Source: Eshraghiella sp964405265
Lineage (GTDB): Bacteria > Bacillota > Clostridia > Lachnospirales > Lachnospiraceae
DNA length: 64,000 nucleotides
Reading direction: 5' to 3'
Assembly (NCBI GenBank): GCA_964405265.1
Contig: CAYONC010000005.1
Coordinates: forward strand, 93,713 to 157,712
In this document: in pieces, positions 1 to 9,207 of the stretch
How positions within the stretch are numbered: the first letter of the stretch is position 1
How the letters are laid out: each line of letters starts with the position of its first letter
Position numbers and translations under genes: made by a program
Notes under the pieces: generated by a model
What the model saw: only the letters and a program-made list of their open reading frames with translations
What the model was told of the DNA's origin: nothing
Database searches by the model: none

Positions 1-183
1 CCATTCGGGCAATGTCATAAATGTTCACACTGTTACCTTCCTTACGTCTTTTAGTATGATTATCTGACAAAAAAATAAAAATTGCAAGATTAAGAGCTTT
101 TTTTGAATTAAAGTGTTAAGATTGTACATGAACAAACCGATAAAAAATATAACTGTTATTATGCATTTTTCAGGAGGATTCAC

Positions 184-3100
184 ATGAAATTTCTCAATTA
201 TATAAAAAAACACTGGAAGACGGCATCGGCACTTGCGGCGATAATGATTGTCACGATAGTCGGTGTTGTAATAGTCAAGGCAAGCAGCGTATCAATAACC
301 GTGAGCCTGACAAGCATTAATTTTGTGGAAGGGCAGGCATCACAGGCGGTTGAGGCTTCTGTATCGCTTAATCTTGATACAGGTACCGGAATTGTAGGAT
401 GGTCATGGACGATGTCGGATCCGGAGGTTGCTACCGTAAGCAATATGGAAGGAAGCGGACAGGTCAGCATTAAGGGAGCAGGCAAGACTAACCTCAACAT
501 TTCTTATTCACTGACTGATGGAACGAGTGCAACCAAATCCATACCGGTTACCGTGCCGGTTACAGTTAATTATGACAACGTCAAGGGAATTATGAGTTCG
601 GGTGCTTATGGTACGGTTACCTGTAATGCGGCAACAACCAAAATGGTTGAATGGACCTCATCCAACAGCAGTATTGTTTCGGTATCCAAGGATGTGGGAC
701 AGGCAGTTAACGGAAGTGTTGCAACCGTTACCGCGGTAAGCGGCGGAACGGCAACAATAACCGCATCAATTCCATCTGATTCACTTGCATACAGCTTTCA
801 GGTAACCGTCGGTGTATCGATTACGGATGATGAAATTACCGTAAATCAGAATGAAAGCAAGACAATAGCAACTAACAGTAATTCTGCCTCCAACGTATTC
901 TGGTGGACGGAGAATCCTGATGTGGCAACCGTCGAAAACGGCATCGTAAAAGGTATATATGCAGGAACGACAACTGTATATGCAAGCTGTTTTGAAGGAG
1001 ATTATACGGGTAATGCGGGAGATACAATTACCGTTAAGGTTCCTTATGTTGTGACGGAACCGGTAGGCACCGTTCTTGTAGGTGACAGGCTCAGTCTTCC
1101 TACGACAGCGAAACCGTCAGAGGTAACGTATGCATCAACCAATAATAATGTTGTATATTACGATCAGACAATAGGACAGTTCATTGCGGCAGGTACGGGA
1201 ACGGCAGATATTTCCGTATCGTGGAGAGGTGATACCAAAACCATTCCAATCACGGTAATAGACGCACTTACACTCTCTACAACCTCGGTTTCAATGAATA
1301 TAGGTGATACGCAGACCGTAACAGCAACTGTAACCAACAGGGAAATACCGGTGCACTGGTCAATAGCTGATCCGTCAGTGGCAGAAATTAATGTGTCGGA
1401 AGACGGACTTACCGTAACCGTTACAGCACTCTCGACGGGAGCAACAGGATATACGACACTTGTTGCATCGCAGGAAATTAACGGCGTAGTCAAGACATAT
1501 ACGTGCAGGGTGAATGTGCTTAATCCGGTATACAGTCTTACACTTATGTATAACGGAACGGAAATTAACAGGACAATAACCTTTGAAAAGGATACAAGTA
1601 TATATATTACGGCATTCCTTAACTTTGGAGATTCAGTAGTGCCTGATAATACAAAGCTCAGCTGGGTGTCATCTGATGAAAGCGTAATACAGGTTATTCC
1701 GGCAACAACTTCAGGACAGCAGCAGCTTGCAGAAATAAAAGCCGTAGGCGGCGGAAATGCTACGATAACGGTTGTTTCGGATGACGGATTGTTTATTGCA
1801 ACGGCTGATTTTTTCATAACGGAGGGTGTTACGGGAATACAGCTTGACAAGGAAACCGTTACGGCACAGATGTCACTCGGAAAGTACCAGCTTAAGGTAA
1901 CGATTACGCCGGACAGTGACGGTGTTGATAAATCCGTTATATGGAAATCGCTTAATACGGACGTGGTTAAGGTTGACCAAAACGGTCTTGTAACCTTTGT
2001 GGCACCCGGAGAGACATATGTCAGTGTAACATCAGTGGCAGATTCAACGAAAGTTGCTTACTGTAATTTCATAATTACCCAGCAGGTTGAGGGTATTGAA
2101 ATGGATTATGAAGAGCTTACAATGAATGTTGATGACGAAATTCGACTTACATATATACTTAAACCGGCCAATGCAACCAATAAAAACCTAATATGGTCAT
2201 CTTCCAATGAAGATGTTGTTAAAGTTGATAAGACGGGCATGGTAAAAGCCATATCAAGCGGAAGTGCAACGGTAATTGTCCAGACGGAAGACGGTGGATT
2301 TATTGACATGACCAATATTACGGTTCTTCAGCCTGTTAAGGAAATTATCATGTCGCAGACGGAAATTTCCGTTAAGAAAGGGGCAATATTCTGGCTTAAT
2401 GCCACCGTAATGCCGGAATCGTCGGATAACAAAGCCGTTACATGGACATCATCCGATACTTCGCTTGCAACGGTAACACAAAACGGAATGGTGACCGCAC
2501 TTAAAGTGGGGACCGTTACAATATCGTGTGTCAGTGAGGATACAGGGGTTGTAGGATATTGTGTTGTGGAAATAACGGAACCGGTAACGGGTCTCACCTT
2601 AAATTCTTACTATGAAGAAATTGTTAAGGATACAAAGTTTGTTATTGTTCCGACGGTCATGCCTAATGATGCGATTAATAAAAATGTCACATACCTTTCA
2701 AGTGATACGGAAGTTGCCGTGGTTGATGAAAACGGCGTGGTAACCGGACTTAAGGGAGGAACGTGTGAAATTATAGTAACCACTGAAGAGAGCAGTCTTA
2801 AGGCTGTATGTACCATTGTCGTAAGAGAATATGTTTCATCAGTGGAAATTGAAGGCAGCAGGGAGCTCCTCAATGCAGGTGCACAGCTTCAGCTTAAGGC
2901 AGTCGTAAAAGAGGATTCTGCAACCAACAAGAGTATAATATGGTCTACAAGCAATGCATCCGTTGCAACGGTGGATCAGAACGGTAAGGTTACCGGAATA
3001 ACACCGGGATATGTTGTCATTACGGCACTGGCAGCTGATGGAAGCGGAGAAGGAGACTCCGTTGCGATAAGGATTATTAACCCGGTTACGTCAATAACTC

Positions 3101-3825
3101 TTAGCGAAACCAAAATAACAATATATGTCGGAGACACATATAATCTTGTAGCCAAAGTTAATCCGGAAGATGCATCCATTAAAGACATCGTATGGACATC
3201 GGACAATGATGGTGTTGCCAAGGTATATTCTGACGGAGATGTTGTGGGTGTATCGGCAGGACGTACAATCGTATATGCAACCTCAACCGACAGTAATGAT
3301 GTTGTGGCAAGATGCACGGTAATTGTTAAGCCGGTGATTCAGGCTTCATCAATAAAGATTAATTCATCAGAAATAGTAATGCTCAAAGGCAAGACAAGAC
3401 AGCTCACTGCAAGGCTGTATCCGACCAATTCCAACGAATGGATAAAATGGCTTTCAACGGATACATCCGTTGTGCAGGTGGATGATAAGGGAAATATCGT
3501 AACGGTCGGTGCAGGTCAGTGTGAAGTCATTGCATACAGCAATGAAGGAACCGTGCAGGACAGTTGTACAATATATTCAATGGCGATGAGTAATACAACA
3601 CTCCGTCTTGAACAGTATGATACATTTAATCTTTATGTGGACGGTGCACCTGAAAAGCCATCATGGAGAACTACCAATCCGAGAGTCGCAACCGTATCTG
3701 CAACCGGAAAAGTCACAGGACGTATGCCGGGAGAATGTGTCATAACCGGAACGGTTGACGGTAAGACCGTAAGCTGTTATGTACGCATACTTGCAGTACC
3801 TTCGGACAAGTTTATTAATACTTAA
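184..3825 (+). CDS. Large surface protein with about 14 bacterial Ig-like (Big2-type) repeats
   Basis: The 1213-residue product has a basic N-terminus followed by a hydrophobic segment at about residues 14-33 ending in KASS, so it is exported and either cleaved or kept as an N-terminal anchor. The rest is about 14 tandem repeats of 70-95 residues. Each has the Big2 pattern: a W-x-S-S-N/D motif, then V-A/V-x-V, a short D-x-x-G turn, G-x-V and a G-x-x-x-I strand. The later repeats (from about residue 550) are most regular. No LPxTG, SLH or other C-terminal anchor is visible; the protein ends soon after the last repeat. AGGAGG lies 7 bases before the ATG. Big2 domains usually serve as stalks or adhesive modules, so a cell-surface role is inferred; no ligand can be assigned. 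The next gene also encodes an extracytoplasmic protein. Confidence 0.85.
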   Translation: MKFLNYIKKHWKTASALAAIMIVTIVGVVIVKASSVSITVSLTSINFVEGQASQAVEASVSLNLDTGTGIVGWSWTMSDPEVATVSNMEGSGQVSIKGAGKTNLNISYSLTDGTSATKSIPVTVPVTVNYDNVKGIMSSGAYGTVTCNAATTKMVEWTSSNSSIVSVSKDVGQAVNGSVATVTAVSGGTATITASIPSDSLAYSFQVTVGVSITDDEITVNQNESKTIATNSNSASNVFWWTENPDVATVENGIVKGIYAGTTTVYASCFEGDYTGNAGDTITVKVPYVVTEPVGTVLVGDRLSLPTTAKPSEVTYASTNNNVVYYDQTIGQFIAAGTGTADISVSWRGDTKTIPITVIDALTLSTTSVSMNIGDTQTVTATVTNREIPVHWSIADPSVAEINVSEDGLTVTVTALSTGATGYTTLVASQEINGVVKTYTCRVNVLNPVYSLTLMYNGTEINRTITFEKDTSIYITAFLNFGDSVVPDNTKLSWVSSDESVIQVIPATTSGQQQLAEIKAVGGGNATITVVSDDGLFIATADFFITEGVTGIQLDKETVTAQMSLGKYQLKVTITPDSDGVDKSVIWKSLNTDVVKVDQNGLVTFVAPGETYVSVTSVADSTKVAYCNFIITQQVEGIEMDYEELTMNVDDEIRLTYILKPANATNKNLIWSSSNEDVVKVDKTGMVKAISSGSATVIVQTEDGGFIDMTNITVLQPVKEIIMSQTEISVKKGAIFWLNATVMPESSDNKAVTWTSSDTSLATVTQNGMVTALKVGTVTISCVSEDTGVVGYCVVEITEPVTGLTLNSYYEEIVKDTKFVIVPTVMPNDAINKNVTYLSSDTEVAVVDENGVVTGLKGGTCEIIVTTEESSLKAVCTIVVREYVSSVEIEGSRELLNAGAQLQLKAVVKEDSATNKSIIWSTSNASVATVDQNGKVTGITPGYVVITALAADGSGEGDSVAIRIINPVTSITLSETKITIYVGDTYNLVAKVNPEDASIKDIVWTSDNDGVAKVYSDGDVVGVSAGRTIVYATSTDSNDVVARCTVIVKPVIQASSIKINSSEIVMLKGKTRQLTARLYPTNSNEWIKWLSTDTSVVQVDDKGNIVTVGAGQCEVIAYSNEGTVQDSCTIYSMAMSNTTLRLEQYDTFNLYVDGAPEKPSWRTTNPRVATVSATGKVTGRMPGECVITGTVDGKTVSCYVRILAVPSDKFINT

Positions 3826-3837
3826 TGACTGTAAGAG

Positions 3838-3866
3838 TTGATTTTAAAAAAACCATGTGATATATT
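3838..3866 (+). promoter_or_regulatory. Sigma-A-type promoter for the TPR/chitobiase-C protein gene
   Basis: TTGATT at 3838-3843 and TATATT at 3861-3866 are separated by 17 bases, close to the vegetative consensus. They lie just after the stop of the Ig-like gene and 33 bases before the next ATG, so the second gene can be transcribed on its own. Confidence 0.6.
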
Positions 3867-3898
3867 AGTCCTATCTTTTTGAAACAGGAGAGAGAAAA

Positions 3899-5377
3899 AT
3901 GAAGGATGAATTTGATTTTGAAGATGAGCTTGCTGAGTCGATTGCTCATATTATAGATGAAGAGACATCTTCAGCAGAGAGCATATATCGTGATGAACAG
4001 CATGATTCTGACGGTGATGAAGGTAATATTACCGACACGGACAGTGAAGAGGAAGAAGGCAGCAACGGCAATTCATCAAGAAACAGGCTGATTATCATAA
4101 TTGCCTCGATAGTTGTTTTTATTGGGATAGTTGTAGGACTTGCAGTTTTCTTTATTAAGACTGCATTGAATAATTCAAAAAATAATTACGGATATTATCA
4201 GAATCTTGCATATAAGGCAATGGATGATGATAAGGACTATGTACAGGCCATTGAATATTTTAAAAAAGCAATGAAGTATAAAGATTCACTTCTTGAAGAT
4301 GAGAATATAGACGTCAGCGGAATGATGGTATCGTCCAAGCTGATACTTGTTAAGGATCTGCTTAATATGTGCGACTGTTATGAAGAACTTCATATGTCTG
4401 ATGAGAAAACGGATACCCTTAAAATGGTATTACAGTATGATTCGGACAATGAGAATGCTGTTTATTATCTCATTAAGGAATATGAGAAAACCGAGGATTA
4501 TGCCGGAATAAAAGCAATATATGATAACCTGGGGGATGATGCGGAAAGTACGGTAACAGCCATGTTTTCAAAATACCTGTGTGCAGAACCTGTTATTGCC
4601 CCGGAAGCAGGTAAATACGGTAAGAAGCAGGAAATAGAATTTCTCAACAGGGATGGATGCAAGATATATTATACGGTTGACGGAAGTGATCCGGTTGAGA
4701 ACGGAACGCTTTTTAATCAGGATTTTTTTATAGAGGAAGGCAAAACGACCGTCAGGTATTATATGGTTAATGAATTCGGATTCAAGAGTGAGGTATATAC
4801 GGCTGAATACGAAATAGTATATAAAGCACCTGATATGCCGAAGGTATCGCCTCAAAGCGGTTCATATTCAACTTCATCAGAGCAGATGATTACAATAGGT
4901 AATATTCCTGGTAATGCCAAGGCATACTATGAGATTTCATACAGCGGAACACCTTCAAAACCTACAACATCAAGTAATGAGTATACGGCTCCGTTTGCAA
5001 TGCCGGAGGGAAGCATAATTCTTTCTGTTATCATTATTGATGAAAACGGACTTTCAAGTGAAATTGTTACTAACAATTACACACTCAAGAAGGTTGACAA
5101 GTATTCGGATACCATGGCGGAAACACTTATCTGGTCTACGCTTGAGCTTCATAAAGCCGTTGACAAAAATCATATGACGGGGGACGGAAAAAAAGCAGAG
5201 CTTCTCTATTATTCAAGGAAAGAAATAGGAGAACAGACCGTGTGGATGTTCAGTGTTAATATTGAAGGCGAGACACAGGAATATTATTACGGATGTGATG
5301 CCGATACGGGTAAGGTTTATAAGATTACCACTGATAAAGACAAGAATGAATATATATTGAAGGAAATGAAATACTGA
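3899..5377 (+). CDS. Membrane-anchored protein with TPR-like region and chitobiase-C-like domains
   Basis: The 492-residue protein begins with about 60 highly acidic, serine-rich residues with no signal peptide. One transmembrane helix follows at about 64-88, giving N-in/C-out topology. Residues 95-210 contain paired helices with TPR-like features (YYQNLAYKAM, AIEYFKKAMKYKDS, AVYYLIKEYEK). Residues 212-390 hold two copies of a beta-rich module with the I-Y-Y-T-x-D-G-S-D-P motif, typical of the chitobiase/beta-hexosaminidase C-terminal domain family. The last 90 residues form a distinct domain that may resemble small beta-sheet wall-associated modules. A promoter precedes the gene and a strong terminator follows it. 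A role in envelope assembly or as a receptor is inferred only; no catalytic motif is visible. Confidence 0.75.
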   Translation: MKDEFDFEDELAESIAHIIDEETSSAESIYRDEQHDSDGDEGNITDTDSEEEEGSNGNSSRNRLIIIIASIVVFIGIVVGLAVFFIKTALNNSKNNYGYYQNLAYKAMDDDKDYVQAIEYFKKAMKYKDSLLEDENIDVSGMMVSSKLILVKDLLNMCDCYEELHMSDEKTDTLKMVLQYDSDNENAVYYLIKEYEKTEDYAGIKAIYDNLGDDAESTVTAMFSKYLCAEPVIAPEAGKYGKKQEIEFLNRDGCKIYYTVDGSDPVENGTLFNQDFFIEEGKTTVRYYMVNEFGFKSEVYTAEYEIVYKAPDMPKVSPQSGSYSTSSEQMITIGNIPGNAKAYYEISYSGTPSKPTTSSNEYTAPFAMPEGSIILSVIIIDENGLSSEIVTNNYTLKKVDKYSDTMAETLIWSTLELHKAVDKNHMTGDGKKAELLYYSRKEIGEQTVWMFSVNIEGETQEYYYGCDADTGKVYKITTDKDKNEYILKEMKY

Positions 5378-5381
5378 CTTA

Positions 5382-5410
5382 AAAAAGAATGTGCCCGGCA
5401 CATTCTTTTT
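5382..5410 (+). terminator. Rho-independent terminator after the TPR/chitobiase-C gene
   Basis: GAATGTGC and GCACATTC form a perfect 8-bp stem around a CCG loop. Flanking A and T tracts extend the stem, and TTTTT follows at once. Confidence 0.85.
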
Positions 5411-5435
5411 CGTTTTATATAATTACAAAAAAATA

Positions 5436-5464
5436 TTGCAAAAATCATTATAAATGTATACAAT
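5436..5464 (+). promoter_or_regulatory. Sigma-A-type promoter for nfnAB
   Basis: TTGCAA at 5436-5441 and TACAAT at 5459-5464 are separated by 17 bases. They lie 29 bases upstream of the nfnA ATG and just downstream of the previous terminator, marking a new transcription unit. Confidence 0.65.
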
Positions 5465-5493
5465 ATTAAGGAAACTTTTTTTGGAGGTCTGAT

Positions 5494-6381
5494 ATGTACA
5501 AAATACTCAAAGCTGAAAAACTGGCTGAGAAAATATATCTTATGGATATTGAGGCTCCCCGTGTTGCTAAATCATGTGAGCCCGGACAGTTTATAATTGC
5601 AAAATTAGATGAAAAGGGTGAACGAATCCCGCTTACGATATGTGACTATAACAGAGAAGAAGGAACGGTTACGATAGTCTTTCAGGAAGTCGGAGCATCT
5701 ACGGTTAAGATGGCTAAGCTTTCGGCAGGTGATTATCTTGAGGATTTTGTCGGACCGTTAGGCTGTCCTTCAGAGCTTATTAATGAAAATCCTTCAGAAC
5801 TTAAATCAAAGAAAATATTATTTGTTGCGGGTGGTGTAGGAACGGCTCCTGTCTATCCGCAGGTAAAATGGCTTCATGAACATGGTATTGATGCAGATGT
5901 TATTGTGGGTTCTAAGACGAAGGAACTCCTTATTCTGGAGAAGGAAATGGAAAAGGTTGCCGGAAAGCTCTATGTAACCACGGATGATGGCAGCTATGGC
6001 AGAAGCGGAATGGTAACGGATACGATAAAATATCTTGTTAATGAACTTGGCAACAGATATGACCGTTGTGTTGCAATCGGTCCGATGATTATGATGAAGT
6101 TTGTATGTCTTCTTACCAAAGAGCTTAACATACCAACAATAGTCAGTCTTAATCCCATAATGGTTGACGGAACCGGTATGTGTGGTGCCTGCAGGGTACA
6201 GGTAGGCGATGAGATAAAATTTGCCTGCGTTGACGGACCGGAATTTGACGGACATCTTGTGGATTTTAATCAGGCAATGAAGAGACAGCAGATGTATAAA
6301 ACAGAAGAAGGCAGGGCACTTTTACGGGCTGTTGAAGGTGATACCCATAAAAACGGCGGCTGTGGCTGCGGAGGTAATTAA
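5494..6381 (+). CDS. nfnA: NfnA-type ferredoxin-NADP+ reductase subunit alpha (FAD/NAD-binding, 2Fe-2S)
   Basis: The 295-residue protein matches the sulfide dehydrogenase/dihydroorotate-dehydrogenase electron-transfer subunit family. An N-terminal FAD-binding barrel has R-I-P-L-T-I at about residues 48-53. A nucleotide-binding domain starts at the glycine-rich VAGGVGTAPVYPQ (about 110-122). A C-terminal cluster motif, MCGACRVQVG with a downstream C, is typical of the 2Fe-2S site. In Nfn complexes this subunit partners with NfnB to couple NADH, reduced ferredoxin and NADP+ by electron bifurcation in the cytoplasm. The next gene encodes that partner and starts 1 base after this stop. The last residues, GGCGCGGN, add a short cysteine-rich tail that I do not recognise as a known cluster site. 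The DNA encoding it also supplies the GGAGG ribosome site of nfnB. GGAGG also precedes this ATG. Confidence 0.9.
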   Translation: MYKILKAEKLAEKIYLMDIEAPRVAKSCEPGQFIIAKLDEKGERIPLTICDYNREEGTVTIVFQEVGASTVKMAKLSAGDYLEDFVGPLGCPSELINENPSELKSKKILFVAGGVGTAPVYPQVKWLHEHGIDADVIVGSKTKELLILEKEMEKVAGKLYVTTDDGSYGRSGMVTDTIKYLVNELGNRYDRCVAIGPMIMMKFVCLLTKELNIPTIVSLNPIMVDGTGMCGACRVQVGDEIKFACVDGPEFDGHLVDFNQAMKRQQMYKTEEGRALLRAVEGDTHKNGGCGCGGN

Positions 6382-6382
6382 G

Positions 6383-7765
6383 ATGGATATGATGAAAAGA
6401 GTACCTGTGAGGGAACAGGAACCACAGGTCAGAGCGAAGAATTTTGAAGAAGTATGTCTCGGATATAATGAAGAAGAAGCAATGGCTGAGGCTTCAAGAT
6501 GTCTGAACTGTAAAAATGCAATGTGTGTACAGGGATGTCCTGTTTCAATAAATATTCCTGCATTTATTCATGAAGTGAAGGAAGGAAATTTTGAAGAAGC
6601 ATACAGGATAATAAGCCGTTCATCGGCACTTCCTGCCGTATGCGGACGTGTATGCCCACAGGAAACACAGTGTGAAGGCAAGTGCATCAGGGGAATTAAG
6701 GGTGAAGCCGTATCGATAGGCAAGCTTGAAAGATTTGTTGCTGACTGGGCAAGAGAGCATGGAATATCTCCGGATATGCCTCAGGAGAAAAACGGCAGAA
6801 AGGTTGCAGTGATCGGTTCAGGCCCTTCAGGACTTACTTGTGCAGGAGATCTTGCAAGACTCGGATATGACGTGACGATATTTGAAGCACTTCATAAAGC
6901 CGGAGGCGTTCTTGTATATGGTATTCCTGAATTCCGTCTTCCAAAAGAAAAGGTCGTACAGGCAGAAGTGGATAACGTTAAGAAGTTAGGAGTTAAAATT
7001 GAGACTAATGTTGTTGTAGGCAAGGCAGTAAGAGTAGACGAGCTTATGGAAGAAGGATATGAAGCCGTATTTATAGGCTCAGGAGCAGGACTTCCGAGAT
7101 TTATGGGTATTCCGGGAGAAAATGCAAACGGAGTATTTTCAGCTAATGAGTATCTTACAAGAAGCAATCTCATGAAGGCTTTTCTTGATGAATATGATAC
7201 GCCGATAGCGGCAGGAACCAGGGTCGCTGTTGTAGGCGGCGGTAATGTTGCGATGGATGCGGCAAGAACTGCATTGAGACTCGGTGCGGAAGTTCATATT
7301 GTATACAGAAGAAGTGAGGAAGAACTTCCGGCAAGAGTGGAAGAAGTTCATCATGCTAAGGAAGAAGGAATAATATTTGACCTTCTTACCAATCCTGTTG
7401 AGATTATAACTGACGAAAACGGATGGGTAAAGGGAATGAAATGTATCCGTATGGAACTCGGTGAGCCGGATGCATCCGGCAGACGAAGCCCGGTTGAAAT
7501 ACAGGGCTCTGAATTTGAAATGGAGCTTGATACAGTCATAATGTCGCTCGGAACATCACCTAATCCGCTTATAACGTCAACAACGGACGGACTCGAAACC
7601 AACAGGAGAAAGTGTATTGTGGCAGACGAAGCCAACGGTCAGACGTCCAAGCTTGGAGTATTTGCCGGTGGAGATGCCGTTACCGGTGCCGCTACGGTCA
7701 TTCTTGCCATGGGTGCGGGAAAAGCTGCAGCGAAGGGCATTGATGAATATCTTAGAAATAAATAA
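6383..7765 (+). CDS. nfnB: NfnB / GltA-type NADPH-dependent oxidoreductase subunit
   Basis: The chosen ATG follows a GGAGG overlapping the end of nfnA. A longer in-frame start at 6332 would lie inside nfnA and lacks a ribosome site. The 460-residue product has N-terminal 4Fe-4S cysteine motifs (CLNCKNAMCVQGCP, then CGRVCPQETQCEGKC). It has an FAD-binding Rossmann motif at about 135-150 (VIGSGPSGLTCAGDLA) and an NADPH-binding motif VVGGGNVAMDAART at about 272-285. The C-terminal GGDAVTGAATVILAMGAG is typical of glutamate synthase small subunits. Because no large glutamate synthase gene is nearby and nfnA is immediately upstream, the NfnB role is preferred over GltD. It is often annotated gltA. 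Confidence 0.9.
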   Translation: MDMMKRVPVREQEPQVRAKNFEEVCLGYNEEEAMAEASRCLNCKNAMCVQGCPVSINIPAFIHEVKEGNFEEAYRIISRSSALPAVCGRVCPQETQCEGKCIRGIKGEAVSIGKLERFVADWAREHGISPDMPQEKNGRKVAVIGSGPSGLTCAGDLARLGYDVTIFEALHKAGGVLVYGIPEFRLPKEKVVQAEVDNVKKLGVKIETNVVVGKAVRVDELMEEGYEAVFIGSGAGLPRFMGIPGENANGVFSANEYLTRSNLMKAFLDEYDTPIAAGTRVAVVGGGNVAMDAARTALRLGAEVHIVYRRSEEELPARVEEVHHAKEEGIIFDLLTNPVEIITDENGWVKGMKCIRMELGEPDASGRRSPVEIQGSEFEMELDTVIMSLGTSPNPLITSTTDGLETNRRKCIVADEANGQTSKLGVFAGGDAVTGAATVILAMGAGKAAAKGIDEYLRNK

Positions 7766-7778
7766 TTTTGTACGTCAT

Positions 7779-7814
7779 ACAGGAGAGAAACTATATAACA
7801 GGTATCTCTCCTGT
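7779..7814 (+). other. 10-bp inverted repeat in the nfnB-rlmH gap
   Basis: ACAGGAGAGA at 7779-7788 pairs perfectly with TCTCTCCTGT at 7805-7814. A 16-base loop separates them and a GGTTTT tract follows. It could be a weak terminator for nfnAB or an mRNA hairpin controlling rlmH. The only AGGAG near rlmH lies inside the stem, far from its ATG. Confidence 0.45.
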
Positions 7815-7824
7815 GGTTTTACTT

Positions 7825-8304
7825 ATGAAGATAAAGATAATATGTGTTGGAAAAATTAAGGAAAAATTTTACACCATGGCAGTGGAGGAATATGTAAAAA
7901 GGCTGTCAAGGTACTGCAAAACGGAGATTATAGAGGTTGCCGACGAAAAAACTCCCGACCATTGTCCGGACTCTGTTGAAAAAAGGATAAAATCAACTGA
8001 AGGAGAGCGGATTAGGAATGCAATACGTGGTGATGAATATGTGATTTCTCTTGCAATAGAAGGGAAAAAGCTGACTTCGGTTGATTTTTCAAGAAAATTG
8101 GAGCAGCTTGCTTTAAATGGCAAAAGCACCATTGCGTTTATTATAGGAGGTTCTCTCGGACTTGATGAAAGCATAACGGAAAACAGTGATTTTCTTCTGA
8201 GCTTTTCGGATATGACGTTCCCGCATCAGCTTATGAGAGTTATATTATGTGAACAGATATACAGATGCTTCAGAATCAGTAATAATGAACCATATCATAA
8301 ATAA
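7825..8304 (+). CDS. rlmH: 23S rRNA (pseudouridine1915-N3)-methyltransferase RlmH
   Basis: The ATG at 7825 gives MKIKIICVGKIKEKF, the conserved start of the family, and a product of 159 residues, the usual length. A longer frame from 7768 would add 19 unrelated residues. The C-terminal half carries the SPOUT-knot SAM-binding features: FIIGGSLGLDESI at about 102-114, then DMTFPHQLMRVILCEQIYRCFRI, shown here only as the conserved P-H-Q-L-M-R core. The enzyme methylates Psi1915 in helix 69 of 23S rRNA in assembled ribosomes. It ends NEPYHK, as is standard. No clear Shine-Dalgarno site sits at normal distance. Confidence 0.93.
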   Translation: MKIKIICVGKIKEKFYTMAVEEYVKRLSRYCKTEIIEVADEKTPDHCPDSVEKRIKSTEGERIRNAIRGDEYVISLAIEGKKLTSVDFSRKLEQLALNGKSTIAFIIGGSLGLDESITENSDFLLSFSDMTFPHQLMRVILCEQIYRCFRISNNEPYHK

Positions 8305-8322
8305 GTAATTCAGGGCTTATTA

Positions 8323-8351
8323 TTGACTGACCATGAAAAAAATATTATAAT
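8323..8351 (+). promoter_or_regulatory. Strong sigma-A-type promoter for the lipoprotein gene
   Basis: TTGACT at 8323-8328 and TATAAT at 8346-8351 are separated by 17 bases, almost a perfect consensus. They lie 36 bases before the lipoprotein ATG. Confidence 0.75.
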
Positions 8352-8387
8352 ATTACATTATAGTTACAATAGGAAGGAGAATGTGAT

Positions 8388-9194
8388 ATGAAGAAATTAA
8401 TGGCATTTTTACTTGCTGCGTTACTTGCTGCTTCTGTTGCAGGCTGTTCGGGCAGCAACAATAACGGAGATAATGCAGCAGCCACACCTGAACAGACGGA
8501 GGATAAGGTGACTGACGGGGATAAGGATAATAATAAGGATGATGATGATAAGACTGCTGTTGCGGGAGAACGGAATTTTGGAACAAACAGCAGTAACTTC
8601 CGTGATTTTATAACTAATTGCAGGGTTCTGATATCTGATGCAAGTTCAGAACTCGTCGATAATTATTATGATGCAGATTTCTATGCTACGGAAGCAGCAA
8701 GTTATTTTAGTTCAAAATCTTCATTTGCACTGGATTTAGCTTGTGAGAGGGTTTTTTCCGGTGAGGTGGATAAGCTCATCAGTGACATGGAAAATTACAT
8801 ATATGTTACTGTTACAGAATATAATGTGGATGATGCTGCGGGTACTGCCATTATTAAGGGAACCAATTATGGTGAAGACGTGGTAGTAACGGTGGAATAT
8901 GACGGAAGCTCTACCGCGCAGTGCATCGTAAGAAATGCTGACGGTGACATAATATGGTATGTATCGTACATGAAATGTGATGATTATGTTGCATATTCAT
9001 ATGCGGTTGAAGCAATAACTACAATTGAGATTAAGTTTAGCAACGGTGATAATTTATTTGTATTTGACAGAACCAATCCGCTTGGGGAGCCATACACGGT
9101 ATACAATAATGACACAATAACCACTTCATATTTAACGGAGAACAATTTGTATTGCGGACTTGTAGACGGTGTATTTGTCAATAAGTCAGAATAG
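8388..9194 (+). CDS. Lipoprotein of unknown function
   Basis: The 268-residue product has a classic lipoprotein signal: MKK, a hydrophobic stretch, and the lipobox VAGC with the modified cysteine at residue 20. A glutamate/aspartate-rich linker follows to about residue 62. The mature domain contains a pattern of aromatic and acidic residues (DNYYDADFYATEAASYF; IWYVSYMKCDDYVAYSY), but I do not recognise the family. AAGGAG precedes the ATG. A near-consensus promoter and a very strong terminator show that it is transcribed alone. It is therefore not an obvious part of the downstream ABC system, though an extracytoplasmic partner role cannot be excluded. Confidence 0.8.
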   Translation: MKKLMAFLLAALLAASVAGCSGSNNNGDNAAATPEQTEDKVTDGDKDNNKDDDDKTAVAGERNFGTNSSNFRDFITNCRVLISDASSELVDNYYDADFYATEAASYFSSKSSFALDLACERVFSGEVDKLISDMENYIYVTVTEYNVDDAAGTAIIKGTNYGEDVVVTVEYDGSSTAQCIVRNADGDIIWYVSYMKCDDYVAYSYAVEAITTIEIKFSNGDNLFVFDRTNPLGEPYTVYNNDTITTSYLTENNLYCGLVDGVFVNKSE

Positions 9195-9207
9195 AATGTC
9201 TGAATAA

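Noticed and set aside
82..160. Promoter-like elements upstream of the Ig-like gene
   Set aside because: TTGCAA, TTGAAT and TTGTAC are present but none has a -10 box at 16-18 bases.
1164..1850. 228-codon minus-strand frame within the Ig-like gene
   Set aside because: Threonine/serine/valine-rich shadow of the repeat-coding strand, with no ribosome site.
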